A stretch of DNA of 32,896 bases from Bacteroidales bacterium. GTDB taxonomy: Bacteria; Bacteroidota; Bacteroidia; Bacteroidales; 4484-276. Positions 8,145-15,777 of this stretch are shown here, piece by piece. The stretch lies in assembly GCA_021740425.1 (NCBI GenBank), contig JAIOZV010000018.1, positions 1 to 32,896 on the forward strand, given 5' to 3'. The number at the start of each line of letters is the position of its first letter. Position 1 is the stretch's first letter. A program made the position numbers and the translations under genes. A model generated the notes under the pieces. That model was not told the DNA's origin. It ran no database searches and saw nothing but the letters and a program-made list of their open reading frames with translations.

Positions 8145-9077
8145 TTATTCTCTCAGCTTCCTTCCTGTCAGAGACAGGAAAACCGTTTCCAGAGAAATTT
8201 GCTCTAACGCAATGTGAGTCAATGATATGCAGGATGCTGCACACTTTTCGATCAGCATGGGCAAATCACGCGAAACATTATCGGTACTAAAAATGATTTT
8301 ATCATCAAAAACTGTTATCAGCTCGCCAAACTCATTTTTCATTTTTTGCAATTCCTGATCATTTTTACGTTCAAAATGAATCACAATCGTTTCTGCTGAT
8401 CCTGTAATCCGTCGAAGTTCTTCAAGCGTTCCTTTTGCAATGATTTCACCATGGTCGATGATCCCAATCCGACTGCAAATTTTTTCGACTTCATCCATGT
8501 AATGCGTGGTGTAAATGATGGTAACCCCGTTTTTGGAAAAATCAGACAACACATCGTAAATCTGGTTTCGGCTTTGAGGATCAATGCCAACAGTAGGCTC
8601 ATCCATCATCAGTATTTCTGGGCGATGAAGCATGGCAGCAGCGATGTTTATCCTTCGCTTCATCCCCCCCGAAAATGTTTTTATCAACGAATTCCCGCGG
8701 TCGGTTAGTTCAAAAATCTTAAGTAATTCTTCAGCACGGTTCCTGGCTTTTATTCCGGTGATTCCATACAACCCTCCCCAGAAAAGCAGGTTTTCTTTGG
8801 CAGAAAGCTCATTGTACAGAGCCAGCTCCTGGGGCACAATACCAATGGATTGCTTGCAGTTAAACGGATTTTTCAACAAATCAAAGCCATTGATTTTCAC
8901 CTCTCCGGCATTTGGTTTTAGCACAGTACTCAAAACATTGATGGTTGTGGTTTTTCCTGCACCATTAGGCCCCAGCAAACCAAAAAACTCCCCCTGTTCA
9001 ATATCAAGGTCGATATTTCTGATAGCTTCAATTTTCCCGAAGTTTTTGCGAAGACCACTGATCTGGACTATTTTCAT
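8145..9077 (-). CDS. ABC transporter ATP-binding protein
   Basis: About 310 residues, the energy-coupling subunit of an ABC-2 exporter. Walker A GPNGAGKTT, Q-loop region IVPQELALY, signature TFSGGMKRR, Walker B LMMDEPTVGID and the H-loop TTHYMDEVE are all intact. A C-terminal ~80-residue extension resembles the DrrA/NatA-type regulatory tail. An in-frame ATG lies further upstream (9092), but the promoter element at 9090-9097 overlaps it, so the start is placed at 9077 (ATG); 9083 is also possible. It is transcribed ahead of the permease at 6758-7996. Confidence 0.92.
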   Translation of the reverse strand: MKIVQISGLRKNFGKIEAIRNIDLDIEQGEFFGLLGPNGAGKTTTINVLSTVLKPNAGEVKINGFDLLKNPFNCKQSIGIVPQELALYNELSAKENLLFWGGLYGITGIKARNRAEELLKIFELTDRGNSLIKTFSGGMKRRINIAAAMLHRPEILMMDEPTVGIDPQSRNQIYDVLSDFSKNGVTIIYTTHYMDEVEKICSRIGIIDHGEIIAKGTLEELRRITGSAETIVIHFERKNDQELQKMKNEFGELITVFDDKIIFSTDNVSRDLPMLIEKCAASCISLTHIALEQISLETVFLSLTGRKLRE

Positions 9078-9089
9078 AAGCATTTTTGG

Positions 9090-9097
9090 CAAAGTTA
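9090..9097 (-). promoter_or_regulatory. Candidate -7 promoter element of the ABC exporter genes
   Basis: The minus strand reads TAACTTTG, a match to TAnnTTTG, 13 bases before the ATG at 9077. No clear TTG was found at -33, so confidence is moderate. It argues against a start at 9092. Confidence 0.45.
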
Positions 9098-9146
9098 TAG
9101 ATTCAGCAAAATATCTTGAGAAAAGAATTTATGTGAAGGACGAATT

Positions 9147-10304
9147 TCAATGCATTATCAGTTTTTGGCTTCCAATAAAGTTATTCTGATGATCAAAAAA
9201 CATTAAATAATAAATTCCTGATTTTACATTTCCAATGAACAGGCGGGCTTCATCTTTACCTGAAACATAAAATATTTTCAATTCCACACCAACCAAGTCG
9301 AACAACCGGATCATTTTCACTGAATTTCCATTCCAGTCAACATCCACAAAATGGCTGGCCGGATTCGGATAAATGTTTATCCGGTTCATGACCACAGCCT
9401 TATCATCCAGCTTTGTGGCTCCAATCCTGCCATTGATATCATATTGACTGAAAAAAACCCATATTTTTTCAGATGCGCTAAAATCCATATTGGTGTTGCC
9501 GTTGCCTGAAAGAAACTGCGACCCCGGCCAGGTGTGCCCCCCGTTGATCACTTTATAATGTTCCACCTCCACTCCATCGGTGCCGCCGGTATAACGATAA
9601 TGCTCGGCAGTGCAACCATCACCGGGAACAATGTCAGCGACAGGAGTAATGATAGGCTCGTTGTTACATTCGTTAAAATCTGTCCAGTAGTTGAGGGTGT
9701 TCGGTATCGATTCCATAAATGAATTCCCGTTGTAGGGAACAACAAAGTCGGCCGTACCATGAATTTCCATTACCGGCAACGGATGCATAGGTGCACAGGA
9801 TAAAGACTGGTTTACATTCATAGTTCCGGTTACCGATGCAATGGCTGCAAGCCGATTGCTTAATTCGCAGGCCAGGGTATAACTCATAAATCCACCATTT
9901 GACATTCCAGTGCAATAAATCCTTTCGGGATCAATATTGTAGTTTTCAGCCAGTGAATCAATCAGAGCTTCGGTAAAACCAATATCATCCACAGTACCAC
10001 CCCAGTTTGAATTCCAGTAGGGATTGCCTGTACCATCCAAAGTACCCATAGGATGCACTAATAAAAACCCCGCAGAATCAGCAATTGGCCTGAAATCACC
10101 GTAATACATTTGCTCAAGAGCATTGCTGGTATAACCGTGAAAATTGAACACCAGCGGTGCTGCAATATCCGGAGCGTACGAATCGGGAACATAAAGAATG
10201 AACGAACGTTGCAAATCATCATGAATGATAGTATCATAAATGGTTTGCTGGCAAAATAAATGGGAGGAAACAAAAATGAGAATTATAATGACAATGCTTT
10301 TCAT
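9147..10304 (-). CDS. Secreted PHB depolymerase/feruloyl esterase-like hydrolase with T9SS sorting domain
   Basis: A 385-residue alpha/beta hydrolase. It starts with a signal peptide (MKSIVIIILIFVSSHLFCQQ). The oxyanion HG (56-57), the nucleophile elbow GMSNGG with Ser135, Asp186 in HGTADFVVPY and His257 in GGHTWPG make a complete catalytic triad of the LpqC/esterase D-like polyester and feruloyl esterase family. After a linker, residues ~310-385 form a type A C-terminal domain: YPNPASHFVDV, a middle beta region, GIYYLMFF and a basic end. Type IX secretion recognises this domain for export and surface attachment. The frame is open upstream to 10349, but the promoter at 10334-10365 and the signal peptide fix the start at 10304. 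Candidate substrates are acetylated or feruloylated polysaccharides or polyesters. Confidence 0.88.
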   Translation of the reverse strand: MKSIVIIILIFVSSHLFCQQTIYDTIIHDDLQRSFILYVPDSYAPDIAAPLVFNFHGYTSNALEQMYYGDFRPIADSAGFLLVHPMGTLDGTGNPYWNSNWGGTVDDIGFTEALIDSLAENYNIDPERIYCTGMSNGGFMSYTLACELSNRLAAIASVTGTMNVNQSLSCAPMHPLPVMEIHGTADFVVPYNGNSFMESIPNTLNYWTDFNECNNEPIITPVADIVPGDGCTAEHYRYTGGTDGVEVEHYKVINGGHTWPGSQFLSGNGNTNMDFSASEKIWVFFSQYDINGRIGATKLDDKAVVMNRINIYPNPASHFVDVDWNGNSVKMIRLFDLVGVELKIFYVSGKDEARLFIGNVKSGIYYLMFFDHQNNFIGSQKLIMH

Positions 10305-10333
10305 AGCGATTACAGTACTTTTTGATTTTGGTT

Positions 10334-10365
10334 CAAAGATAACAAACACCCCGGAAGTTCGTCAA
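10334..10365 (-). promoter_or_regulatory. Promoter of the T9SS esterase gene
   Basis: The minus strand shows TATCTTTG (10334-10341) with TTG (10363-10365) 21 bases upstream, matching the Bacteroidota TTG/TAnnTTTG pattern. The ATG at 10304 is 30 bases downstream. Confidence 0.65.
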
Positions 10366-10509
10366 TTTTCTTTTTAATCAAACGATTTTATAATGATGAA
10401 CCATTTCCCAAATCAGGTTGATTTCTAAAGTTTCTAAATTTTTTACACAGATAAATAATTCATTTATTACTTTGCGGAAAATTTCATCTAATTATATACT
10501 TTGAAAAAC

Positions 10510-11322
10510 ATGAAAAGAATAGTAGTTATTTTAACAATTGTTGTTTCAACCCTTACCGGATCAACGTTTTTCACCTCATGCTCCACAGTGCCAATCACCG
10601 GTAGGCAACAATTCAATATGATTCCTGAATCGCAACTGGTGGCCATGAGCATGACCAGCTACGACCAGTTTCTGAACGAAAATCAAATTTCGGACGACCG
10701 CCAAAAAACTGATTTGGTGAAAAGAGTCGGCAATAAAATTGCCCTTGCTGTTGCAGCCTATTTAGAGCAAAACGGACTGAGTAGCCGAATCGAGGGCTAC
10801 GACTGGGAATTTAACCTTGTGGACGACGACATTCCAAACGCCTGGTGCATGCCCGGCGGAAAGGTTGTGGTTTACACAGGGATTCTGCCATATACTAAAA
10901 CCGAAACTGGCCTTGCCGTAGTAATGGGGCATGAAATTGCCCATGCCATTGCCCGCCATGGAAATGAACGCATGAGCCAGGCCATGCTCATCGAAACCGG
11001 TGGACTGGCTTTGGCAGCCGCCATCGATTCGAAGCCTGAAGAAACAAAAGGCCTGTTCATGATGGCTTATGGCGTTGGAACTTCTGTTGGCCTCAGCTTG
11101 CCCTATTCACGTGCCCACGAAACCGAGGCAGATAAACTTGGATTGATTTTTATGGCAATGGCAGGCTACAACCCGCAGGAAGCAGTGGATTTTTGGGGAC
11201 GAATGGCGCAATCAGGAGGACAAAAACCACCTGAGTTTTTAAGTACTCACCCATCCGATCAAACCAGAATTGCTGACCTGAGAGCCTTTATGCCGGAAGC
11301 CTTGAAATATTATAAACAATAA
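10510..11322 (+). CDS. M48 family metallopeptidase lipoprotein (BepA/Oma1-like)
   Basis: A 270-residue protein with a lipobox ending in FTSC (Cys24), so it is a membrane-anchored periplasmic protein. After the STVPITGRQQFNMIP segment, which is typical of Bacteroidota M48 lipoproteins, comes HEIAH (His141, His145) for zinc binding and catalysis, and HETEAD (Glu204, Asp208) providing the third ligand. The end carries STHPSDQTRIADLR, another family hallmark. Such proteases perform quality control of outer-membrane proteins. The frame is open from a TTG at 10501, but the ATG at 10510 begins a standard signal sequence. It stands alone, followed by pseudogenes. Confidence 0.9.
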   Translation: MKRIVVILTIVVSTLTGSTFFTSCSTVPITGRQQFNMIPESQLVAMSMTSYDQFLNENQISDDRQKTDLVKRVGNKIALAVAAYLEQNGLSSRIEGYDWEFNLVDDDIPNAWCMPGGKVVVYTGILPYTKTETGLAVVMGHEIAHAIARHGNERMSQAMLIETGGLALAAAIDSKPEETKGLFMMAYGVGTSVGLSLPYSRAHETEADKLGLIFMAMAGYNPQEAVDFWGRMAQSGGQKPPEFLSTHPSDQTRIADLRAFMPEALKYYKQ

Positions 11323-11450
11323 TTTTCTTGAAGATATGCAGGAGTTCTATCGTTTAACCAGCAATTTTTAAAAAACAGATTTATTGTAACTTTATGCCTC
11401 AAACTTAAAAAAGAGCTTCATTTCTTATTTTTCAACAATCGGCAATAATT

Positions 11451-12095
11451 ATAAAAACGACACAAATTACCGAGGATATTTTTGAAAAGTACTTTCATTC
11501 ACTTTTAGCAGGAAGTCGTAGAATTTGTAACGACATAGTCTTAAAGGTTCTAAACACAAATACTGAGGTTAAAGATCTGTATGAGCATCTGTTTCAACGC
11601 GCTTTGTATCAGGTTGGTGAACTTTGAAAACAGAATAGAATATAGGTTGCAACAGAGCATATTGCCACCGCACTTACCGAAGGTTTCCTGACTTTGGTTT
11701 ACCCCAAAATTTTTGAAGCTGAATATTCTGGCAAAAAAGCCGTTATTGAATGCGTTCCCAATGAATTTCATCGGATTGGAGCCAAAATGGTTGCTGATAC
11801 ATTTGAATTGAATGGCTGGGATGGCCATTTCATTGGAGCAAATACCCCCACAAAAGAACTGATAAATAAAATTGAAGAAGTTGATCCTGATGTAATTGGA
11901 CTTTCGTTGAGCACATATTTCAATTTGCCTCAACTCGAGAAAATGCTTTCCGAAATAAGCAAAGAGTTTTCTAAAAAAAATATTTGGGTTGGAGGACAAG
12001 CTTTCAGATGGGGAGGAAATGAAGCTATCAACAAATTTCAAAACACCCGGCTAATTGATAGTCTGTATAAACTCGAACAAATGTTACAAAACTAA
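11451..12095 (+). pseudogene. Decayed cobalamin (B12)-binding photosensor-like protein, CarH/LitR type
   Basis: Read through two in-frame stops, the frame encodes a complete-looking B12-binding protein: an alpha-helical part beginning ITEDIFEKYFHSLLAGSRR, then a Rossmann-type cobalamin domain. In the Rossmann part EFHRIG (11763-11780) matches E/DxHxxG, the His that ligates cobalt, followed by an SLS (SxL-type) and a VGGQAF (GG-type) motif. The first stop, TGA at 11625-11627, falls exactly where the Trp of the Wx9EH motif belongs: nine codons later come GAG CAT (11655-11660). The second is TAG at 11643-11645. No ATG opens the frame; ATA at 11451 may be a mutated start. No frameshift was found. 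The downstream part (11694-12095) remains open. It was probably a light- or cobalamin-sensing partner of the adjoining kinase. Confidence 0.8.
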
Positions 12096-12099
12096 AGTT

Positions 12100-12509
12100 A
12101 TGGCGAAGGATAAAATTTTTCAAAAAAATCTAATTGAAAAATCTGCAATAATTTATTTGGAAACTGATAAGCAATGGAACAAGTGCTGAACAATCTGATA
12201 TCTAACGCCATTAAATTTTCAAACCCCGGGTCTAAAATCAGAGTCATAGCTTTCAGGTCAAATGGAGAAATTACCATTGGGATAAAAGATGAGGGTCAGG
12301 GCATGACTGAAGAAGACATCAAAAAACTATTTACACCATTTTCAAAACTATCATCAAAAACTACCGCAGGTGAAAAAAGTACCGGATTGGGTTTATCGAT
12401 AACAAAAAAAATAATCATAGGTCATGGCGGAAAAATTTGGGTTGAAAGCACTGTTGGTGTAGGTACAACTTTTTATTTTTCATTGCCCATTGGATTCCTT
12501 CACCTATAG
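12100..12509 (+). pseudogene. Histidine kinase remnant (N-terminus joined to HATPase domain by deletion/frameshift)
   Basis: An ATG at 12100, four bases after the stop of the B12-binding relic, opens a 29-codon frame (stop TGA 12187-12189) that begins MAKDKIFQKNL and ends shortly after a LETDKQ stretch. In a different frame from about 12174, an intact histidine-kinase ATPase domain follows: N-box NNLISNAIKFS, G1 DEGQGM, F-box FTPFSKL, G2 GLGLSI and the final GVGTTFYFSLP. The phosphoacceptor His domain and any sensor domain are missing, and the two parts are out of frame, which indicates an internal deletion. The 12174 ATG (111 codons) could still express a bare ATPase domain, but nothing suggests it functions. 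Confidence 0.75.
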
Positions 12510-12627
12510 ATAAATACCCACAAATAAATTCACTTCAATCAATGAAGTTTTAACCTAAATTCATCGAATTCACCCATCTTCATAAATCAGTTTACCAGGG
12601 TATCTGGCAATGACTCAAAAGATATTT

Positions 12628-12635
12628 TAACTTTG
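12628..12635 (+). promoter_or_regulatory. Candidate -7 element of the SDR gene
   Basis: TAACTTTG matches TAnnTTTG and ends only 4 bases before ATGATG at 12640. If used, the transcript would be nearly leaderless, with the second ATG (12643) as the likely start. No clear -33 TTG was seen. Confidence 0.4.
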
Positions 12636-12639
12636 CTAC

Positions 12640-13428
12640 ATGATGAACAAAACAGACAAATCAACCCAAAAGTGGTCATTAACCGGAAAGACCGCCTTAA
12701 TTACCGGCGCAACAAAAGGAATTGGAAGAGCCATAGCCGAGGAGTTTGTTAGCCTTGGCGCTTCAGTTTATCTTGTCGGAAGAAACCCGTTGAACCTTCA
12801 TGAAGTAATAAATCAACTCGGCAACAATAGCGACCTGGTAGATGGCATGGTTGCTGATTTATCTCTGCCCCAAGAGCGAAAAGCTGCAGTAAACAAAATC
12901 ATGGATAAATGGGGAGAACTTAACATTTTGGTTAACAATGTAGGAACAAACATCCGTAAAAAAACAATCGACTACACTGATGAAGAAATTGAATTCCTGT
13001 TTCAAACCAATTTAAAATCTGCCTACGATCTTTCAAGAAATTGCTATCCACTGCTGGCGAAGTCCGGAAATGCAAGTATCATCAATATTTCGTCGGTTGC
13101 CGGCATCACCAGCCTTAAAACCGGATCGGTTTATGGAATGACCAAAGCGGCTATGATTCAAATGACAAAAAACCTGGCCTGCGAGTGGGGAGCTGAAAAT
13201 ATCCGCATTAATGCCATAGCACCCTGGTACATCGAAACCCCATTAGCCCTTCAGGTATTGAAAGACCTTGATTATCTTAAATCAGTTTTGGACAGGACTC
13301 CCATGAAAAGAATTGGATTAGTTGAAGAGGTAGCCAGTGTAGCTGCTTTCCTGGCCATGCCTGCATCTTCGTATATCACAGGGCAAACACTTGCCGTTGA
13401 TGGCGGATTTTCTATTTATGGATTTTAA
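12640..13428 (+). CDS. SDR family oxidoreductase (tropinone reductase/FabG-like)
   Basis: A 262-residue NAD(P)-dependent short-chain dehydrogenase. The cofactor loop TGATKGIG (about 23-30), the NNVG motif (about 104-107), catalytic Ser in NISSVAG, YGMTK (Tyr-x3-Lys) and the substrate-loop PWYIETPL are all present, so it should be active. C-terminal [12 protein letters not shown] is canonical. The N-terminus [13 protein letters not shown] resembles tropinone reductase-like SDRs, which act on small ketones or sugars. It is followed 13 bases later by the convergent toxin gene. The physiological substrate is not predictable. Confidence 0.92.
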   Translation: MMNKTDKSTQKWSLTGKTALITGATKGIGRAIAEEFVSLGASVYLVGRNPLNLHEVINQLGNNSDLVDGMVADLSLPQERKAAVNKIMDKWGELNILVNNVGTNIRKKTIDYTDEEIEFLFQTNLKSAYDLSRNCYPLLAKSGNASIINISSVAGITSLKTGSVYGMTKAAMIQMTKNLACEWGAENIRINAIAPWYIETPLALQVLKDLDYLKSVLDRTPMKRIGLVEEVASVAAFLAMPASSYITGQTLAVDGGFSIYGF

Positions 13429-13441
13429 CACTTGGACATGA

Positions 13442-13900
13442 TTAACTGAACAACCGCAAATCAAATTCAAAAGCTTTAATTTCTACAATCTTCACATGAT
13501 GAAAATCCGGATGCAAAGGATTGATCAAAATATTGAATTCGCCATCCACAACTACCGAAGGCACCTTCATTACCATTTCCGATAACGATTTCAACCAAAA
13601 GTTCCCAATCTTTTGAGTTGAAGACGGAAATGGATATTGCCTCCAATTTTCAGGAAGCTGATTTTGGTCAAATTCAAATATCCCAAAATGTTCGGTAAAC
13701 TCGATGGTGACAATTTTGTAATTCCTCGGTAAAAGACCAAAAGGCAAATGAACAGCAAGCTCCATCGCAGCCAAAGCCCTTGAAGCACTTGAATATAAAA
13801 CCGGCAGCCCTTTACTGTTCCACCTTCCACCGGCTTTCTCCGCTCCTCGACCCGATAAATCTGAAACGTATTCAGCCTTTGCAATCCTGTATGAAATCAT
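13442..13900 (-). CDS. RES domain toxin (type II toxin-antitoxin)
   Basis: A 152-residue RES-domain protein. The three residues that name the family are visible: Arg26 in GGRWNSKG, Glu47 in AAMELAVH and Ser115 in VPSVVV, with Tyr36 (VLYSS) in the pocket. Characterised RES toxins (for example MbcT of Mycobacterium tuberculosis) break down NAD+. It overlaps the upstream antitoxin gene by four bases (ATGA, 13897-13900), so translation is coupled. The length is typical. Although toxin function is inferred from family and context, all key residues are intact, so it looks functional rather than decayed. Confidence 0.9.
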   Translation of the reverse strand: MISYRIAKAEYVSDLSGRGAEKAGGRWNSKGLPVLYSSASRALAAMELAVHLPFGLLPRNYKIVTIEFTEHFGIFEFDQNQLPENWRQYPFPSSTQKIGNFWLKSLSEMVMKVPSVVVDGEFNILINPLHPDFHHVKIVEIKAFEFDLRLFS

Positions 13901-14313
13901 GAAATAATGCCCTGCTCAATTCTGATGATTTCATCTTTAATAAGATGAATGCCAAAAGTACTGTCGAGAAGCGCCTTGGGCTTACTTCCACCCAAGGCAG
14001 TATTATCACTATTCATCCATTCATTAAAAATGGCCTTACTCCCAAAAACCGCAGCTCCATTTTGATAAAGAAGTGTGATTTCAAGGATTTTCTCGGAATA
14101 GGGAGCATCAAATGACTTTTTTTCCTTTTTGTAGCGTTGCATGGTTCTATCAGATAAATGAAGAAATTTCGACCATTCTGTAAATTTAATAGGAAGATAT
14201 TTTAATACATCAGTAAAAAAATCAAAACTTAAACCTTGCCGGGTTGACAATATCAGTGATACTGCTTCCTCATTTACGATCCAATCTGTTTCATCTTGAG
14301 GTATAGGATACAT
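13897..14313 (-). CDS. Antitoxin with Xre-like HTH and MbcA/ParS toxin-binding domain (DUF2384)
   Basis: A 138-residue partner of the RES toxin, encoded first in the operon. Residues ~43-66 (FTEWSKFLHLSDRTMQRYKK) look like the Xre-type helix-turn-helix of this family. The C-terminal part (~72-138) carries NTALGGSKPKALLDSTFGIH and an RIEQG end, the hallmark of the MbcA/ParS/Xre toxin-binding domain that blocks the toxin's active site. Such antitoxins repress their own promoter; candidate operator repeats lie upstream at 14351-14384. Confidence 0.9.
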   Translation of the reverse strand: MYPIPQDETDWIVNEEAVSLILSTRQGLSFDFFTDVLKYLPIKFTEWSKFLHLSDRTMQRYKKEKKSFDAPYSEKILEITLLYQNGAAVFGSKAIFNEWMNSDNTALGGSKPKALLDSTFGIHLIKDEIIRIEQGIIS

Positions 14314-14332
14314 ATTTATAATTTTAAAAAAA

Positions 14333-14340
14333 CAAATTTA
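14333..14340 (-). promoter_or_regulatory. Candidate -7 element of the toxin-antitoxin operon
   Basis: The minus strand reads TAAATTTG (matches TAnnTTTG), 19 bases before the antitoxin ATG. No TTG was found at -33; the direct repeats at 14351-14384 occupy that area. Confidence 0.5.
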
Positions 14341-14350
14341 CGTCTTTTAT

Positions 14351-14384
14351 TTGTCATTTTGCATATTTTTTTCGCCATTTTACA
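14351..14384. repeat. Phased imperfect direct repeats, possible antitoxin operator
   Basis: TTGTCATTTTGCA (14351-14363) and TCGCCATTTTACA (14372-14384) match at 10 of 13 positions and start 21 bases apart, about two helical turns. They lie immediately upstream of the -7 element of the antitoxin gene, which suits binding by two repressor units. This is an inference from position and spacing; AT-rich sequence can produce such matches by chance. Confidence 0.35.
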
Positions 14385-14495
14385 CAATTATTTTCCAAAT
14401 TCTTTTTATTACATTGGTATTCTGTAATTTAACTAATTGCTATTCCAAAGCAAAGATGTAACTCTCTTCGATCAGTAATTTAATCACTATTTTAA

Positions 14496-14526
14496 TTCGC
14501 GAAAGTGAAAAATATTTTTACCTTTG
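14496..14526 (+). promoter_or_regulatory. Promoter of the rpsF-rpsR-rplI operon
   Basis: TACCTTTG (14519-14526) matches TAnnTTTG. TTC at 14496-14498 sits 20 bases upstream in the -33 position, one base off the consensus TTG. The predicted leader before the rpsF ATG (14580) is about 47 bases, long enough for a regulatory leader. Confidence 0.6.
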
Positions 14527-14579
14527 CGCCCACTTTTTAAAATTTATCATTTATTAATTTTAACTAATACAAATTCAAG

Positions 14580-14936
14580 ATGTTAAATCAGTATGAAACC
14601 GTTTTCATTTTAACTCCCGTTTTGTCTGAGGATCAGATGAAGGAAACGGTAAAGAAGTATCAGGACTTTCTGAGACAAAATGGCGCTGAAATAGTGCACG
14701 AAGAAAATTGGGGTATGCGCAAGCTTGCCTATCCAATTCAAAAAAAATCAACAGGCTTTTATCATTTATATGAATACACAGCCGAAGGCGACTCGATTGC
14801 AAATATTGAACTCGCGCTAAAACGTGACGAACGCGTTATGCGTTTTCTCACCGTTAAGCTTGATAAGCACGCTGTTGCTTACAACGAGAAAAAAAGGGCA
14901 AAGGTAAAAGCATCCGAAACCCGTGAAGAAAATTAA
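14580..14936 (+). CDS. rpsF: 30S ribosomal protein S6
   Basis: A 118-residue protein, first of a three-gene ribosomal operon. [19 protein letters not shown] is the typical S6 start, followed by [25 protein letters not shown], the central conserved block, and [19 protein letters not shown] near the end. It binds 16S rRNA in the platform of the 30S subunit together with S18, encoded next. The C-terminal basic tail ([11 protein letters not shown]) is ordinary for Bacteroidota. The gap to rpsR is 27 bases. Confidence 0.97.
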   Translation: MLNQYETVFILTPVLSEDQMKETVKKYQDFLRQNGAEIVHEENWGMRKLAYPIQKKSTGFYHLYEYTAEGDSIANIELALKRDERVMRFLTVKLDKHAVAYNEKKRAKVKASETREEN

Positions 14937-14963
14937 TGTTTGACAATTTAAAAATCGCAAAAA

Positions 14964-15233
14964 ATGGCACAACAAAATTCAGATATTAAATACCTCACTC
15001 CGATAGCAGTTGACGTAAAAAAGAAAAAGTATTGCCGCTTCAAAAAAGCAGGCATCAAATACATCGACTATAAAGACGCCGACTTCCTGATGAAATTCGT
15101 TAACGAGCAAGGCAAAATCCTGCCACGAAGAATTACAGGAACTTCAACAAAATATCAAAAAAAGGTAGCTCAGGCCATCAAAAGAGCCAGGCACATTTCA
15201 TTATTACCTTACGTTGCTGACTTACTAAAATAG
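14964..15233 (+). CDS. rpsR: 30S ribosomal protein S18
   Basis: An 89-residue protein. Conserved S18 blocks are visible: [19 protein letters not shown], then [33 protein letters not shown], which is nearly invariant. It forms a heterodimer with S6 on 16S rRNA. A single Cys remains in the N-terminal region (YCRF), so this is not the four-Cys zinc form. The stop TAG overlaps the Shine-Dalgarno of rplI. Confidence 0.97.
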   Translation: MAQQNSDIKYLTPIAVDVKKKKYCRFKKAGIKYIDYKDADFLMKFVNEQGKILPRRITGTSTKYQKKVAQAIKRARHISLLPYVADLLK

Positions 15234-15237
15234 GAGG
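15232..15237 (+). promoter_or_regulatory. Perfect Shine-Dalgarno sequence for rplI
   Basis: AGGAGG lies 7 bases before the rplI ATG (15245) and shares bases with the rpsR stop codon. Strong SD sequences are uncommon in Bacteroidota, and the other genes of this window show none. Confidence 0.7.
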
Positions 15238-15244
15238 ATTTATC

Positions 15245-15691
15245 ATGGAAATAATTTTAAAGCAAGATATTGCAAATCTCGGATACGAGAATGAAATCGT
15301 GACTGTTAAACCCGGCTACGCCAGAAATTTCCTTATACCAAAAGGAATGGCAATGATAGCCAGCGAAACCAATAAGAAAATTATTGCTGAAGTTCAACGT
15401 CAGAAATCTTTTAAAGAAACCAAACTGCGCGATGAAGCTACAACAACAGCTAAACTGTTAGAGAAATTAAATTTGACAATCGGTGCAAAAGTTGGAACTT
15501 CAGGAAAAATTTTCGGCTCAGTAAATGCCATCCAGATTTCTGATGCATTGAAAGAGAAGAACTTCGAAATTGATAGAAAGAAAATTGATGTAGATGGTGA
15601 TGCAATCAAAGAAATTGGCGATTATGTTGCCAAAGTTCATTTGTACAAAGACATCAAAGCATCTGTAAAATTCGAAGTAGTTGCCGAATAA
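15245..15691 (+). CDS. rplI: 50S ribosomal protein L9
   Basis: A 148-residue protein. The N-terminal rRNA-binding domain is MEIILKQDIANLGYENEIVTVKPGYARNFLIPKGMA, with the classic GYARNFLIP motif. A long connecting helix (about 40-75) follows and then the C-terminal domain with GKIFGSVNAIQISDAL. The length is standard. It is last in the operon and ends before a bidirectional terminator. It has the only clear Shine-Dalgarno sequence noticed in the window. Confidence 0.97.
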   Translation: MEIILKQDIANLGYENEIVTVKPGYARNFLIPKGMAMIASETNKKIIAEVQRQKSFKETKLRDEATTTAKLLEKLNLTIGAKVGTSGKIFGSVNAIQISDALKEKNFEIDRKKIDVDGDAIKEIGDYVAKVHLYKDIKASVKFEVVAE

Positions 15692-15709
15692 ATAATTAAA
15701 ACCCATAAC

Positions 15710-15746
15710 AAAAAGCCGCACGATTCGTAATCATGCGGCTTTTTTT
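15710..15746. terminator. Bidirectional rho-independent terminator between rplI and the M14 peptidase gene
   Basis: AAAAAGCCGCA (15710-15720) pairs with TGCGGCTTTTT (from 15734); the stem extends inward through GATT/AATC with one mismatch. T-runs occur on both strands, so it can end rplI from the left and the minus-strand peptidase gene (stop at 15778) from the right. Confidence 0.9.
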
Positions 15747-15777
15747 ATCTTAGCTGCAACCCCCTGTACATGCATTG

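Noticed and set aside
8003..8290. 95-codon plus-strand reading frame between and over the ABC genes
   Set aside because: It overlaps the ATPase coding region, has no family features, and looks like a shadow of the minus-strand gene.
11625..11645. Genome-wide recoding of TGA or TAG as sense
   Set aside because: Intact genes elsewhere in the window end normally at TGA, TAG or TAA and contain no internal ones; the two stops are confined to the relic.
12532..12550. Hairpin ACTTCA/TGAAGT after the kinase relic
   Set aside because: Short stem with only four T's; not a convincing terminator.
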